Assembly (NCBI GenBank): GCA_021014945.1
Contig: MU266500.1
Span: 1 to 60,024 of the forward strand
Length of the DNA stretch: 60,024 nucleotides
Direction: 5' to 3'
Source: Leucogyrophana mollusca
Lineage: Eukaryota > Basidiomycota > Agaricomycetes > Boletales
The notes beneath the pieces are model-generated. The model saw nothing but the letters and a program-made list of their open reading frames with translations, did not search any database and was not told the origin of the DNA. Both the position numbers and the translations under genes were made by a program. This document shows, piece by piece, positions 47,371 through 58,949 of the stretch (its first letter is position 1; every line of letters starts with the position of its first letter).

Positions 47371-48393
47371 TCGCTGCGTCCGAAAAAACACGTCAGAGCT
47401 CTCCCGACTGAGCTTCTGCTCATCATCTTAAGATCGCGTACCAGTAGTATTGTGACCCGGCGCCGTGGCGGCTGGCATGCCCTAGGTATACGAATCCTAA
47501 CGGAGTACCGCCAACATGTTGTGCCCCGCACTTTTTCCTTTCGCCGTCGCGTCTGTCTGCTGTCCCTGGCAAGGGGTCATGTCCACGGTCCAAGTAGGCT
47601 GTTGGACGCGGTTCGTTATTCTAATCGATCCCCAGCCCACTCCACTTCCCCTTGTGAATTCATATTTGGGGTGGTTTCAGGACCTTCCTCTCGACATCTT
47701 CATGACGAGGCATCGTACTGACCCAGACAAGAATGATTTTCACGAAAAAGCTCGCGTCGATGCTGTCTTGCAGTTTCTCCTTTCCCTCATCGACTCACGA
47801 GCCTTTGTTTCAATGTCAAGCGTTGATCTCCACTACCTTCCCTCAGATGAACGCTTCGCGGGGACGCTCTCAACCTCCAGACATTGAAGTTCAATTGCGA
47901 ATTCAGCGACAATGTGGACATTGGCGGGGATGCTGACTCGGGGTGGTTGTTTCCGCCCCGATATTAAAGAAACTCATTCTTGATGGAAGTGACCTCCGTA
48001 ACGCATGCGCTGGTGGCTCGACCTGAGCTAATGCAGATTTCAAGCACTCCCCATTTCACACTACACCCACCGCGAAACTGGGCAGGCACTGTCGAGAAAT
48101 ACCCCAGCTTCGATGGTGGGCTCCTCGCCACCGTGACTAATGGTGGTCTGAACAATCAAGAGTTCACGTATCAGGCGCTCGTGTACTTCGAAATTGCCGA
48201 CTGTTGCGTTTCTCCTGCTGCTTTGAAGCATATGGTGGAGGCACGCAGCGAGGTATCAAAGAAAGAAAACCAGTGGGAACTCATCGAGAACTTTGATTTG
48301 ATGACCTACGTGACCGTCGCCCCTACTGCCAGTCTCTCCGTTTGCGGAAGGGGCCCGTTATCCCAAGAGGGTAGGTGGTGGTTCCATGATTAA
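47371..48393 (+). pseudogene. F-box/LRR protein, degraded
   Basis: An F-box start is visible (HVRALPTELLLIILRS). It is followed after a frame change by FVILIDPQPTPLPLVNSYLG and WFQDLPLDIFMTRHRTDPDK, and in another frame by NLQTLKFNCEFSDNVDIGG. Next comes LKKLILDGSDLRNACAGGST with an immediate TGA. A last frame holds GTVEKYPSFDGGLLATVTN, DCCVSPAALKHMVEARSE and LSVCGRGPLSQE. These blocks follow the order of agaricomycete F-box/LRR-like proteins. The repeated shifts between frames without good splice sites argue for a pseudogene, although some shifts could be introns. The F-box would recruit a substrate to SCF ubiquitin ligase. Confidence 0.6.
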
Positions 48394-48756
48394 TTTTCCT
48401 GAGCTCACCATCGCGGGGATGATACCCTGATGCCGATATCAGTAGGTTTGACCACAATCACAGAGTCAGAGCTCGCGGATTTATCCGCAAGTTCCCGCGT
48501 TCACCACAGGCGATCGAGGGAAATAGAGCACGGTGACAGGCTGCACATGCGACGCAGGAAGAGCGGGCCAGGATTTCGATGGGGGAGATTCTGAGTCAAT
48601 TCACCGACCCTACATCCCCATCTAAAATACCTCGTAACGTTGCATGGCGACCGCGGAGCTCAACACTACCAGTGGAGATAGGTTGAAAAGCTCCGTCGTA
48701 TTCGGGTGCATGGATCTACAGAGGCGACAGGAAATTGTTGAGGACGATTATTGCTG

Positions 48757-50820
48757 GTTCGACAACGACGCGGCCACCACCACGGACGACTCCGATAACG
48801 TCATTGGATTACCTTCTTCAACGGCACTGCCAATAGCTCCCGAGAGAACTCGCCCCTTGGTCTGATGGTGATCGACAGTCCCAACAACCAGTCGGCATCC
48901 TCCGTTGCTCCTCATTCGGGCTGGCAACTCGTCTCCTGCAACGGTTTTACCACTGAGCAATTGGTATGCGTTACATTGCATTTGAGTTCGCCCAGCTTTT
49001 GACAACGCCTAGTCAGATCCTAGCTTATTGTTCAAAGGCGATTGATGACCCGACTTCCGGCTGTTCTTACGTGTTCGTTGGTCAGGCTGGGCACACTATC
49101 GTGCAGGTGCCCTACGGTTGTGACAACAGCCATTACGCACGCATCAAGAGCCTGAAAGTACGCCTTCACCTTGCCTCGCGCAGTGCGCATATTGAGGATA
49201 AGCCCGCGTCAGAGCCCGTGTGTGGGCTAGACCTGGGCTACGACTTTGATGCGATTGTGAGTCCGTGGCTTTTATGAGCGACGTTCGTATCCATGTGCTG
49301 TTTTCCAGCCGGACGATAACGGGCCCATCAACATGCAGGTAAGAAGTGGTGCGCTGTGTTGCTTGTCAGTCCTCGATGCTATTATGATGAGGTGGATGCC
49401 TCTAACATGTCTGAATACTGGTAAGGGTAAACCATTTACGAAATCGATGCTATCTCTTACCGCCGTACAGGGACACTGTCGTAGAGACCCCTCCGGAAGG
49501 CAAGCGTTGATGGCAAGCGCGCGAAATTAGACATTGTGACCTAAAGCAACCAAATGAGGACATTATTCCAATCCTCACTGGTCTCGCCGCGTGGGTTTGC
49601 GCCTCCAACATGGCAGCGCTAAGGATACAGCACATATATAATTATATCAAGTTCAGCGTCGACAATTCTATCTCCCTTGGAAAAGCAGCCATCAAGCCTC
49701 CGCCGTCGGTCCAGGCGGCTTAAATATATCTCTGTAGGTTAGACAAGCGCTCTCCATTAACATGGTCTAATATTACTTAGCATCAAATTCTCTGACCACA
49801 CTGAAAATCAAAAATCTCGGGGAAAGCGCACGCAAAATTTGAGTCTGCAAAAATGACCCTTTGGAGAGGCTGGAATTCCTGGTCGGTGCCTACTATCCTT
49901 GCTTCACGACATTCTCAGCCGACGCATTGTCGTGTCGCAGGTCCTGATTATCCGCCCCCGATCACGTATGATCTGAATTTGTCCATTATACTAACGGTGA
50001 TGGTAATCGGATGGACAGCATCGGGCCCTCGCCTCTCGTCCACGTCTACGTTGCGGAGAAACTCGAGCTCAAAGGGTTGGTGTCTCATTCGGTAGGGAAA
50101 TTTCTTTGACCGCCTCTTAGATCTTTCGAGACGACCTTCGAGAATGACCTGCCCCTCGTGAGTGCATTGTTTCTTCGACCCGTATTTGGCCGCCCTGACG
50201 ATGCACGATCTAGGCGGACTTTACCTTCGGCGCCTCCAGATGGGCATTTCGGTTCTCGGTGGCAAACTTGTTGATGCTCAGGTGAGCTTTCTTCCGGTGT
50301 TCACACTTTCAGCAGCTCTCTGATTTGCTTTGGTTGACGATTAGGCCTATATCGGCGCTGGCCGGTCGTCCCCTGATTCCTCCTCTAAATACTTCTCGTT
50401 GACGTGATTTGGTTAGACGTGTCTGGTGGAATTGAGGCCCCGGCATTGGCTCAAATGGTCCTGGACCTGTCTGCATCAAACCATACATTGGCATAGCCCT
50501 GTAAGCATCATTACATTCTTTGGGAATGGAGCTTGAATGCTCACATGATTTGTAACTTAGCGACAGAGGTTTGACCGGAGAGCGAGTGAGTATCCGGGGG
50601 CGCCTCGGTCTTCGGGCTAACTCCCGCTAGGCCCGTCCTTCGGGAGGAAAAGGGGCAGAGCTGGCCCACCTGGTTGGACAAGTTCTACGTTCCGAAGGAC
50701 GGTTTCAACAGTGCGCCAAGAACTCCCTCAGGGCTAACATGCTAAACATTTCACCAGCGATGACCACGAGTCCTGGGCAATGGAGGACAACGTCCACTCC
50801 GTCCCAATTTCCTCCGGAAC
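48757..50820 (+). pseudogene. Decayed copy of the large secreted-protein gene
   Basis: The order of conserved blocks matches the gene at 25.6-28.3 kb on the opposite strand: SPNNQSASSVAPHSGWQLVS, DDPTSGCSYVFVGQAGHTIV, PVCGLDLGYDFDAI, PDDNGPINMQ, and then pieces near 49.9-50.8 kb down to CAKNS. The signal-peptide exon is absent. One base is missing relative to the parent at GGAT-TACC (about 48808), which shifts the frame, and several later frames are broken. Most introns are kept (for example the gtgagcttt intron near 50281), so the copy arose at DNA level and not through cDNA. The basic linker region is heavily damaged (around 49,450-49,700). Confidence 0.78.
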
Positions 50821-51261
50821 TATTTGCCCAAATCTTGTCTTTTGAAATAGTCCAGTGGGAAGATGTCTTCCTTGTAGCCGATTCTCCGAAGTTCTGATTA
50901 TTGTAGTGCATAGCATCGTGGGGTGACTATTGCCACGTTGAAGGACTATACTTCCTTGACACCAAAATCCTTTCATGAACTCGTTGGTATTTTTTTGGAG
51001 CTATCTTCTCTACAAAAGCGCTTGCGCTGTGCTTTTGTCAGTTACGAGGGTCCCTTCCCCTTCCACTCCTGTCTCCCACTTTCGTTCCAGACCGTCCTTT
51101 TTTCCCTTGCGTTCTCTGAATCACTCATTGTTCACCATTTGTCCGATTGTTTGTTCTTGCGCATATTTTTGACCACGCCCCCGCGACCAGGTTTAACTTC
51201 GCCTGAAAGCAGAACCCTCGACCAAGGTCATTGTATACATTCATGACGGTAGGAGAAGCAC

Positions 51262-51344
51262 GCCCCCGTTGTCTAATGGTTATGACGTCAGACTTCTACC
51301 ACTTGGCGATCTGGAGGTTGCGGGTTCGAGTCCCGCCGGGGGTT
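51262..51344 (+). tRNA. tRNA-Arg (anticodon UCU) with short intron
   Basis: The 83-nt segment folds as follows: acceptor GCCCCCG with CGGGGGT, D stem GTC/GAC around TAATGGTTAT, anticodon stem TCAGA/TCTGG, and T arm GCGGG-TTCGAGT-CCCGC. The loop CTTCTA...A has anticodon TCT at 51295-51297. A 10-nt intron (51299-51308) sits one base 3' of the anticodon, the canonical place. T54-C57 and the D-loop GG are present. The discriminator base reads T. Confidence 0.85.
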
Positions 51345-52082
51345 CGTAGACTTTTGATTTTGATGTCTTGGTTTGTTCACACACCTTTTTTACAGTAACG
51401 TAGCTGTAGCATTTGAATGTGCCTTATCACGAATGCCCTGAAGTCTGAAGATGCCATCTGATCTGAAATAGCTAATGCGGTGTGTATGTGCATTTTACCA
51501 TCAGGCTGCGCTGCCCGCAATGATCATGGAGTAAGCATTGAACCGTACATGAGTCCTAGCTGAGGGTAGCCTGGAATATGTATTCTGACCGCGATGCCGC
51601 GGCGCTATCACTTATTACTTCGATCGGCAACACTTTCTGCAGGCCGACAGTTTGCGCCTTCTCTCCATTTACTGCTTACGGAACCTTCTCAAGGCTTCCA
51701 TGTCAGTCCTTTATATCGCATCCTGACGATCTCGTAATTTTCTCTTGTACCGAGCAGCGAGAAGTTAGAATCTTCTGCTGCTTATCATCGAGTTTGAGAG
51801 CTGGTTCTATGGCTGCCCAGGGCGTTCCTGGGCTGAGTCGTTTGCCACTCCGCCAGATGATTCCGCTGAAACAATGCGCGGAAGCTTTGGTGGACAAAGC
51901 CCGCGAATATGAACCATTTTCCCACGCGGAAGCAGCAGCACACGATAACTCTGTGCTCAATTTCAATGCCCGCTCCCACACATCCAAGGAGTGGAAGTCC
52001 TTACAAGGCTTGACATCTTTCACTCACAATAGCACTCACAGGTTCACGATAACAAAAATTATCGCAATAATTTGGCCAGGCA
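51345..52082. other. Upstream region of KDM5, no separate gene supported
   Basis: Overlapping open frames occur on both strands (plus 51578 onwards, minus 51703-52023), but neither shows a known motif. I take this as tRNA 3' flank plus KDM5 promoter and 5' UTR. Confidence 0.4.
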
Positions 52083-55000
52083 ATGCAGCCCAGTCCGCCA
52101 CCGTCATCGTCGCGGGGAACCCCTTCTCGAAGAGGAAGGTCTCCGCGAACTCCAGGGCAAGGCGCTTCTCATACTGTTGGCGCTCTTCCGACCGAATTTT
52201 CCAACAAACAGCCCGCCACATTCACGTCTTGCCTCTCAATACCGGTCGAAGGCGCGATTCCAATCATTGCCGAGGAGGAGTCCTCAGTTTCTCTTCAGCC
52301 CGGAACTTCCCAACAGGCAGCCACAAATGCTCCAAAACGCGCTCCTCGCAAATCGAAGACCCATGCTCTGGCTGCCCTTCAAAGTCATGCCTCCTCACTC
52401 GATAGCGATGACGTCGGCGCGCAGGACCTCGCTGATGATTTTTTGGGCGATAGAAGTCCAATCCCTGTTTCCCCCGTGCTTGACTTGTCGTCTGTGAAGA
52501 CATCCAGTCCCAGGAACGTGCAGGCAAACTCGGCGCCTCGCCCCTTCGGGCTGGAAGATTGCCCTATTTTCTGTCCTACAATGGATGAGTTCAAAGATCC
52601 CATGGCATACATCCGCTCCATATCAGACAAAGCACGAAATCACGGAATTTGCAAGGTTATTCCGCCCGTTGGGTGGAAAATGCCTTTTGTTACCGATACT
52701 GAGGTGAGTCCGCTCTGTTCAAATGCCACACGGTTTTTTTCCACGAAATTTTGACGGTCGATCTGACCACACTTTCCTTCATTTCCGTCAGGCGTTTCGT
52801 TTCAAGACTCGCTTGCAGCGGCTCAACTCCATCGAGGCGTCATCTCGCGCTAAAGTGAACTTCTTGGAGCAACTTTATCGGTTCCACAAACAGCAAGGCA
52901 ATCCACGTGTATCTGTGCCCACTATTAATCACAAGCCGCTCGATCTGTGGCTTCTACGCAAGGAAGTCCAGAAGCTCGGGGGATACGATGCGGTAAGTGG
53001 GCCCTCCTTGGATCGCTGTATCGTCGACCAACATTTCCGAAGGTTACAAAGAGCAAGAAGTGGTCTGATCTTGGGGCGCTGCTCGGGTACCGTGGCATCC
53101 CGGGCCTATCTACGCAGATCAAGAACTCGTATACGCGAGTTATCCTGCCTTATGAACATTTCTGCGATCGCGTGCGGAATTCGCCCACATTGTCTATGTC
53201 ACCTGGAGTTTCGCGGGATCCTCAGCTTAAGACCCACATCGATATACAAACAGCTCCTAGTATGGGTCTAGGAGCACTCCGCCACGACAGTTCGAGTGTC
53301 CCATCCAGTCCTCTCACCACCTCCTCCAGCCCCCTATCGGAACCGCCCGACGACAGCGATTACAAAACGCCCAACGGGAGCCGATCGGAGAGCTTCAAGC
53401 CCCGCCGCACTACGAGAACATCGCCTCACACGACTCGTCAGTATATATGCTACAACATTTATTACTTTTTAATTTATTCCTTGGTTTTAGCAACCCGCAA
53501 TAATTCAGAGACCAATACACTATTGCCATCGCCTGTTATTCCGTCTCCCGTATTCCATGACCATAAGAAGGACAGCAAACTCACCCAGGAGGTAGGCATG
53601 TTGAACTTAGTAGCACGGCGAGCCATGATTCACGCCCAAATAGCAGTCTTGTGAAATTTGTCAGAAGAAGAATCGTGGTGAAGAAATGCTCCTCTGCGAC
53701 GGTTGTGATTGCGGTAAGTGATTTGTCTTTGTCATGTCCTTCCATGTCGTCTCAAGTCCCGCCTACAGGTTTCCACATGTTTTGTCTCGACCCGCCGCTA
53801 GCAACCATCCCCAAAGGCCAATGGTTCTGCCACACATGTCTTTTCGGCACGGGCGGAGATTTCGGGTTCGATGAAGGGGAAGAACACAGTCTGTCGAGCT
53901 TCCAGGCTCGAGATCTTGAATTCCGGCGCATGTGGTGGAATGCGCATGCCCCCTCGCCGTCTTCCACCACCACTGAGGATGATCCTACTGTTAACCTCAT
54001 AGGCGACAAGTTGGTGTCCGAATATGATGTGGAGAACGAATTTTGGCGCTTGGTGCAGTCCCCACATGAGACGGTTGAGATTGAATACGGCGCGGACGTA
54101 CATTCAACTACTCATGGGAGGTAAGCAATGCGAGCTTGCCGTTATTTTCTGTCCGCTGATTCACCGGGATTGCGTCTGTTAGTGCTATGCCCACTATGGA
54201 GACTCATCCGCTGGACCCGGCGTCGAAGGACCCATGGAACTTGAACAACATGCCTATTGTTTCCGACTCGCTTCTGAGGTACATCAAGTCTGATATTTCT
54301 GGAATGACCGTTCCATGGACGTATGTCGGCATGGTCTTCTCCACTTTTTGCTGGCACAACGAAGTAAGCGTCTTCCTCTCTACTGCACGATTTGCATTAA
54401 TGTATTTTCCGCGATAGGACCATTATACTTACAGCATCAACTTTAGTGCGCCATTTTGAGTTTATTATCTAAACTTGGATTTATCTGTCTTCGTTCTAGT
54501 GCATTGGGGCGAAACGAAGACATGGTACGGCATCCCGGGTGAAGATGCTGAGAAATTTGAGGCCGCTATCAAGAGCGAGGCTCCAGACCTTTTCGAGGCT
54601 CAGCCAGATCTCCTATTCCAGCTCGTGACGTTGATGAACCCCAAGCGTCTCACGGACGCGGGCGTCCGCGTGTTTGCGTGCAATCAACGAGCTGGTGAAT
54701 TTGTCATCACATTTCCCAAAGCTTATCACGCTGGCTTCAACCACGGGGTGTGTGGCTCGCCCTTGTGTTTCATTTGCGGGGGATTAACTCTGTTTGCAGT
54801 TCAACTTCAACGAGGCGGTTAATTTCGCGCTTCCGGACTGGCTGCCTTACGGCCGTGACTGCGTCCAGCGCTACCGTGAACACAGGAAGTTACCGGTGTT
54901 CTCGCACGATGAGCTCCTTGTCACCATCACACAGCAATCTCAGTCCATCAAAACTGCATTGTGGTAAGTTCCCGGTAGTCCTAAAAATGTTTTGCGGTCG

Positions 55001-58000
55001 CTGAGCTAAACCTGTTCAGGTTGTCTGCGAGTCTCCAGGAGATGACCGACCGCGAGATGACTAATCGCAGGCAGGCCCGGTCCCTTGGGCTGTCAGAAGT
55101 GCTCGATGAAGAAGACCGGCCCGAAGACCAGTATCAATGCATGATATGCAAAGTGTTCTGCTATCTCTCCCAAGTCACTTGTCATTGCAAGAGCGAGGTC
55201 GTTTGCGTCGACCATGTCGATCTGCTGTGCGACCATTCCCTGAGCCAGCTTGTCCTCAGGAAACGTTTTTCGGACTCCGACCTCCAGGAGACGTTAGCAG
55301 AGGTGGTTGAGCGCGCAAATGTTCCCGCTAGCTGGAGAGCCAAGCTCAATAAAGTTTTAATGGAGAGCCAGGTACCATCCATTCGCTCCCTTCGAAGCAT
55401 CCTTGCCGAGGGAGAGCGCATCAACCATCATCTCCCTGAACTTGCGGCACTTCGCAAATGCGTCAACCGTGCTGGCGAATGGCTCGACGCTGCCAACACA
55501 TTCATTATTCGCAAGCAGAGTCGCAAGCGGTCTCGACGTTCACGCGGACGCCCGCCCCTCCATGAAGCCAACAATGCCGCGTTTGACGATCGTGACCCAG
55601 GTGATAGGCCGGATCGTGGCCTAGATGACCTGTACGCATTGCTGGAGGAGGTCAAGACTCTCGGGTTCGACACTCCCGAAATTGGAGTCTTGCAGACGCT
55701 TGCTCAGCAGTCAGAGGAAGCCAAGCGCAAGGCTCGCGCTTTGCTGGATACTGCGGCTTCCGTCACCGATCGTAGCGCATACCTGGAGGAGTGCGAAAGG
55801 CTTCTCCTCGAGGGCTCGTCGCTGAACGTGCATCTTGACGAGATTCTTGAAGTTGAGAAGATCGTTTCACGAGAGCAACTCGTCAATGAACTTGAAGAGA
55901 AATCGGAGGACCACTTCGCGACGCTAGACGATATCCGGCGCCTTCTTACTCGCGCCCGTAGTTGCAACCTTCCCCTTGATAATCCGTCTATCAAGATACT
56001 AGAGTCCAGGCAACGCGCAGGAGATGACTGGGAAGAAAGGGCAAGGCATGTCCTTGATCAACCGTACAAGACGATTGAGGAGCTAGATGAATTTTTCGAC
56101 ATGGACTCCAATGTCCCCATTGACGTCACCATCTACGACCGAATAATGTCCGCTCGGAGCAAGGCGAAGGACTTCGAGAAGCAAGCCAAGGCCTGGATCG
56201 CACCTGAGCCCCAAGCCCCGAAGCCAAAGGTATCAGAGGTCATGCGTTTCGTAGGTCGCGCAGAGAAGGATTTTAACATCCCCGCCATCCGCGACTTGAA
56301 GCAAACCGCTGAGTTTGCAATGGATCTTGAAAGCCGCTGTGAATCGATTCTCAGAAATAGGTATCAGCACCGGGACGAAGGCGATATTTTCGACATGATG
56401 CGTAAGTGGAGGACGTATGCTCGGGAGCATTTGTCTATGTTTTCGCTTCCGATTTTCGAGAAGCTCGACGGGCAACTTACCCTTCATCAACGGTGGTTAG
56501 AGGACCTGCCATGGCATTGCCCTCAGCACGGCTGTGCTCATGGTCAGGGTATCTTGGATGACGTTGTGGAGTCGACTCGCCCTGAGGATGACCTCCCTCC
56601 AAACGACCCATATTTCACCTGCATCTGCACTACTCCCGTTCTACCCCCTCCTCCCGGTACTCAGTCGGACGCTGTCCAATGCGATCACTGCTTTGCCAGA
56701 TTCCACGGGGTATGCGCTGCCAACGGGGGCTCGTGCCCATTCTGCGACCACCACCATTGGAACGGGGCCATCCACAAAGAGCGCAACTGGCACTTTTGCT
56801 TTTTACCAACCATCCTTCTATCTGCCCCCGATATCACAAAGAACTATTCGGATTCATGGAAGCAGCTGGAGATAATCGTTCATCGAGTCGACCGCCTGTC
56901 CACCGTCATTGGCCACTTCTTGACCTTTGAGGAGCAGCCTGGTAACCTGCGCGCGGAGTACATTCCCCAAGTGCGGCACTATATGCGCAAACTCTACAAG
57001 ATCCAGTTCGCGGTGTCACCCAGGCGAGAAATTTCTTACGGGCTCGACTTGGCTGGTTTGCATCGTATACTAGCTGGGCAGCCTGCGCCCGTGCGGCTGA
57101 AGAAGCGGCGAAGGCCGCGATTTACTTTCGGCCAGGATGTTGATAAAGACTGGGTCGATGGGACCCGCTGCATCTGTAGGGGGCGCACGCCGTACCTCAT
57201 GAATTACCCCACGGTTGAATGCGACCTCTGTGGAAAGCTATATCACGCGGGATGCGTCTTCTTCCCCATAGACGGCGGCAACAACCGGTTCATGTGCCCG
57301 CTCTGTTGCTTGCGGAAGAACAGATCATATCCGTACTCAGACGTCCGGGTGAAACACGTCGGTATGTGTTCCGTCAATTATCCCTGCGCATTATGTCCTG
57401 ATTTATCTGACCGATGCAACAGACAGCCTTGAGCCGGATACGTACGTCAACACGAAGACGATGCTCGACAACTTCAGCAAAGACGTCGTCTACGTGAAGA
57501 TGCTCCCTCCCTTCACGCAAACGCTCTTCGTCGAGCTCATCCGGTTCGTCCCTGGCCAGCCCGAGATCAACGACAGCGTGAACGGGTCGACGCAGTCCCG
57601 GGCGAGTGGTAGCGGCACCACGCCGTCCATGCCCCGCGCGGCTATTGACCCAGGTCCCTCGTCGACGCACGGTCACCACCACTCACATCGCCCCCCTCAC
57701 TCGCACTCGCACCCGCACCCCCCTCCCATCTCCCTCCCCACCCCTCCCACCCCCGTCTACGAGCCCCCTAGGCCGTCAAACGGGCACCAGGTCCCGCCCC
57801 CTCCACCGTGGTCGACGCAGTGGCACAACCTGACGTCCACATCCACAGCTGCGTCCACGTCCACGCCGACGCCGCACCACGCGCACACCCCGTCCGAATC
57901 CTCGCCCTACTCCGGGAAGAAGCGCAAGTTCGTGGACGAGCCCGCGCCGGTGCACGAGCCCGTCCCGTCTGGCTCGCGGTCCCCGAAGCAGCGGCGGATG

Positions 58001-58192
58001 CCGCAGACGCCTGTGCCGCCCCCTGCTGCGCCCGCGCGGGCCATGCAGCAGACGCTGTCGCCGTCGCTTGCGATGATCGTGTCGCCCGTGGATACTGAAC
58101 CGTCTCCGCGACTTGGGGCGAGCTCGTCATCGAGGGCGGGTGATACGCCCCCTGTGAGATCGGTGAAGCTTGTCGTGTCCCAGAACAAGTAG
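52083..58192 (+). CDS. KDM5: KDM5/JARID1-family histone H3K4 demethylase
   Basis: This Fe(II)/2-oxoglutarate enzyme removes methyl groups from H3K4. Around ten introns; the product is about 1,800 residues. Domains in order: a basic Ser/Pro N-terminus; JmjN ([20 protein letters not shown], residue ~157 on); ARID ([20 protein letters not shown]...); PHD1 ([20 protein letters not shown], then [11 protein letters not shown]); JmjC with iron ligands in CWHNEDHY (His, Glu) and YHAGFNHGF (His), plus [16 protein letters not shown]; a C5HC2 finger ([17 protein letters not shown]); a long PLU-1 helical region; PHD2 (YFTCICTTP...[12 protein letters not shown]); PHD3 ([14 protein letters not shown]...[12 protein letters not shown]). 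The tail is rich in Pro, His and Ser. All catalytic residues are present. PHD3-type fingers read H3K4me3 in animal members. The start is the first ATG of the open frame and could lie elsewhere. Confidence 0.93.
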
Positions 58193-58949
58193 GGTGTTAG
58201 GTTTTGCGGGCCTGTTTTCTCTTCTTTTTTCTGCTCGGTCTGCACTTTGCGTGTTGTTTCGTTTTCGATTTTTTTTTTTCGTATGTTGATATGGTCTATT
58301 CACTATGGTCGTTAAATTGTTATGCTACATGTAGATCGCGACTCTTCTCGATCGATCGTACTTTCTACTTTCTAGCCTGCGATAAAGCTACGGGAATGTA
58401 TGTTGTTGGAATAAACGGCACCGGAGTGGAACGGAAGGAGGTGGTGCTATATAGCATATATCGAGAACCATGCCCAGATGTCGTGTATAAATGCGCTCGA
58501 CGCCTCCCGCGAAGGTGCAGCCATCGTAAGAAAGTTGATGGCTGTGGCAGCGAAGGTGATCATGAGAACGTGATGGCGGTCGAGTGAGAATATAATTATG
58601 ATGCCGGACCCCGGTTGAGTGAGAATGTGATGGCAGCCAAGACCAAGTCAAGAAGCCCGTAAATCATAACCATAACATCAATAGTCGTCCCAAGGAAAGA
58701 AGAACAAAAAGCATCATAAACAGAAGCAGAAGGAGAAGCAGAGATGTATCATAGGCGCGGAAAGATAAAGCTTGGAGATAAAAATGGAGATTTTTGTGCG
58801 GCCCCGCGTTACCGTCTAATAAATGCCCCATTCGTCGTCGTCGTCGTTTCGTCTAATAAGAGGCCCCCCCTTCGTCACCGTTATCGCCTCGTCTGGTACT
58901 CGCCCCGCTCGATAACGCCAACCACCCCTCCCGGCGATCCCACCACCGC
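58193..58949. other. Intergenic between convergent KDM5 and Mg transporter genes
   Basis: 3' UTRs of both genes. A T-run (ttttttttttcg) near 58268 and low-complexity stretches are present; no gene seen. Confidence 0.5.

Noticed and set aside
51703..52023. Minus-strand frame upstream of KDM5
   Set aside because: Looks mildly protein-like but has no conserved block and would lie antisense to the KDM5 leader. Not enough to call a gene.
51578..52405. 275-residue plus-strand frame upstream of and overlapping KDM5
   Set aside because: No family motif, and beyond 52,083 it overlaps the frame that leads into JmjN, which is better supported.
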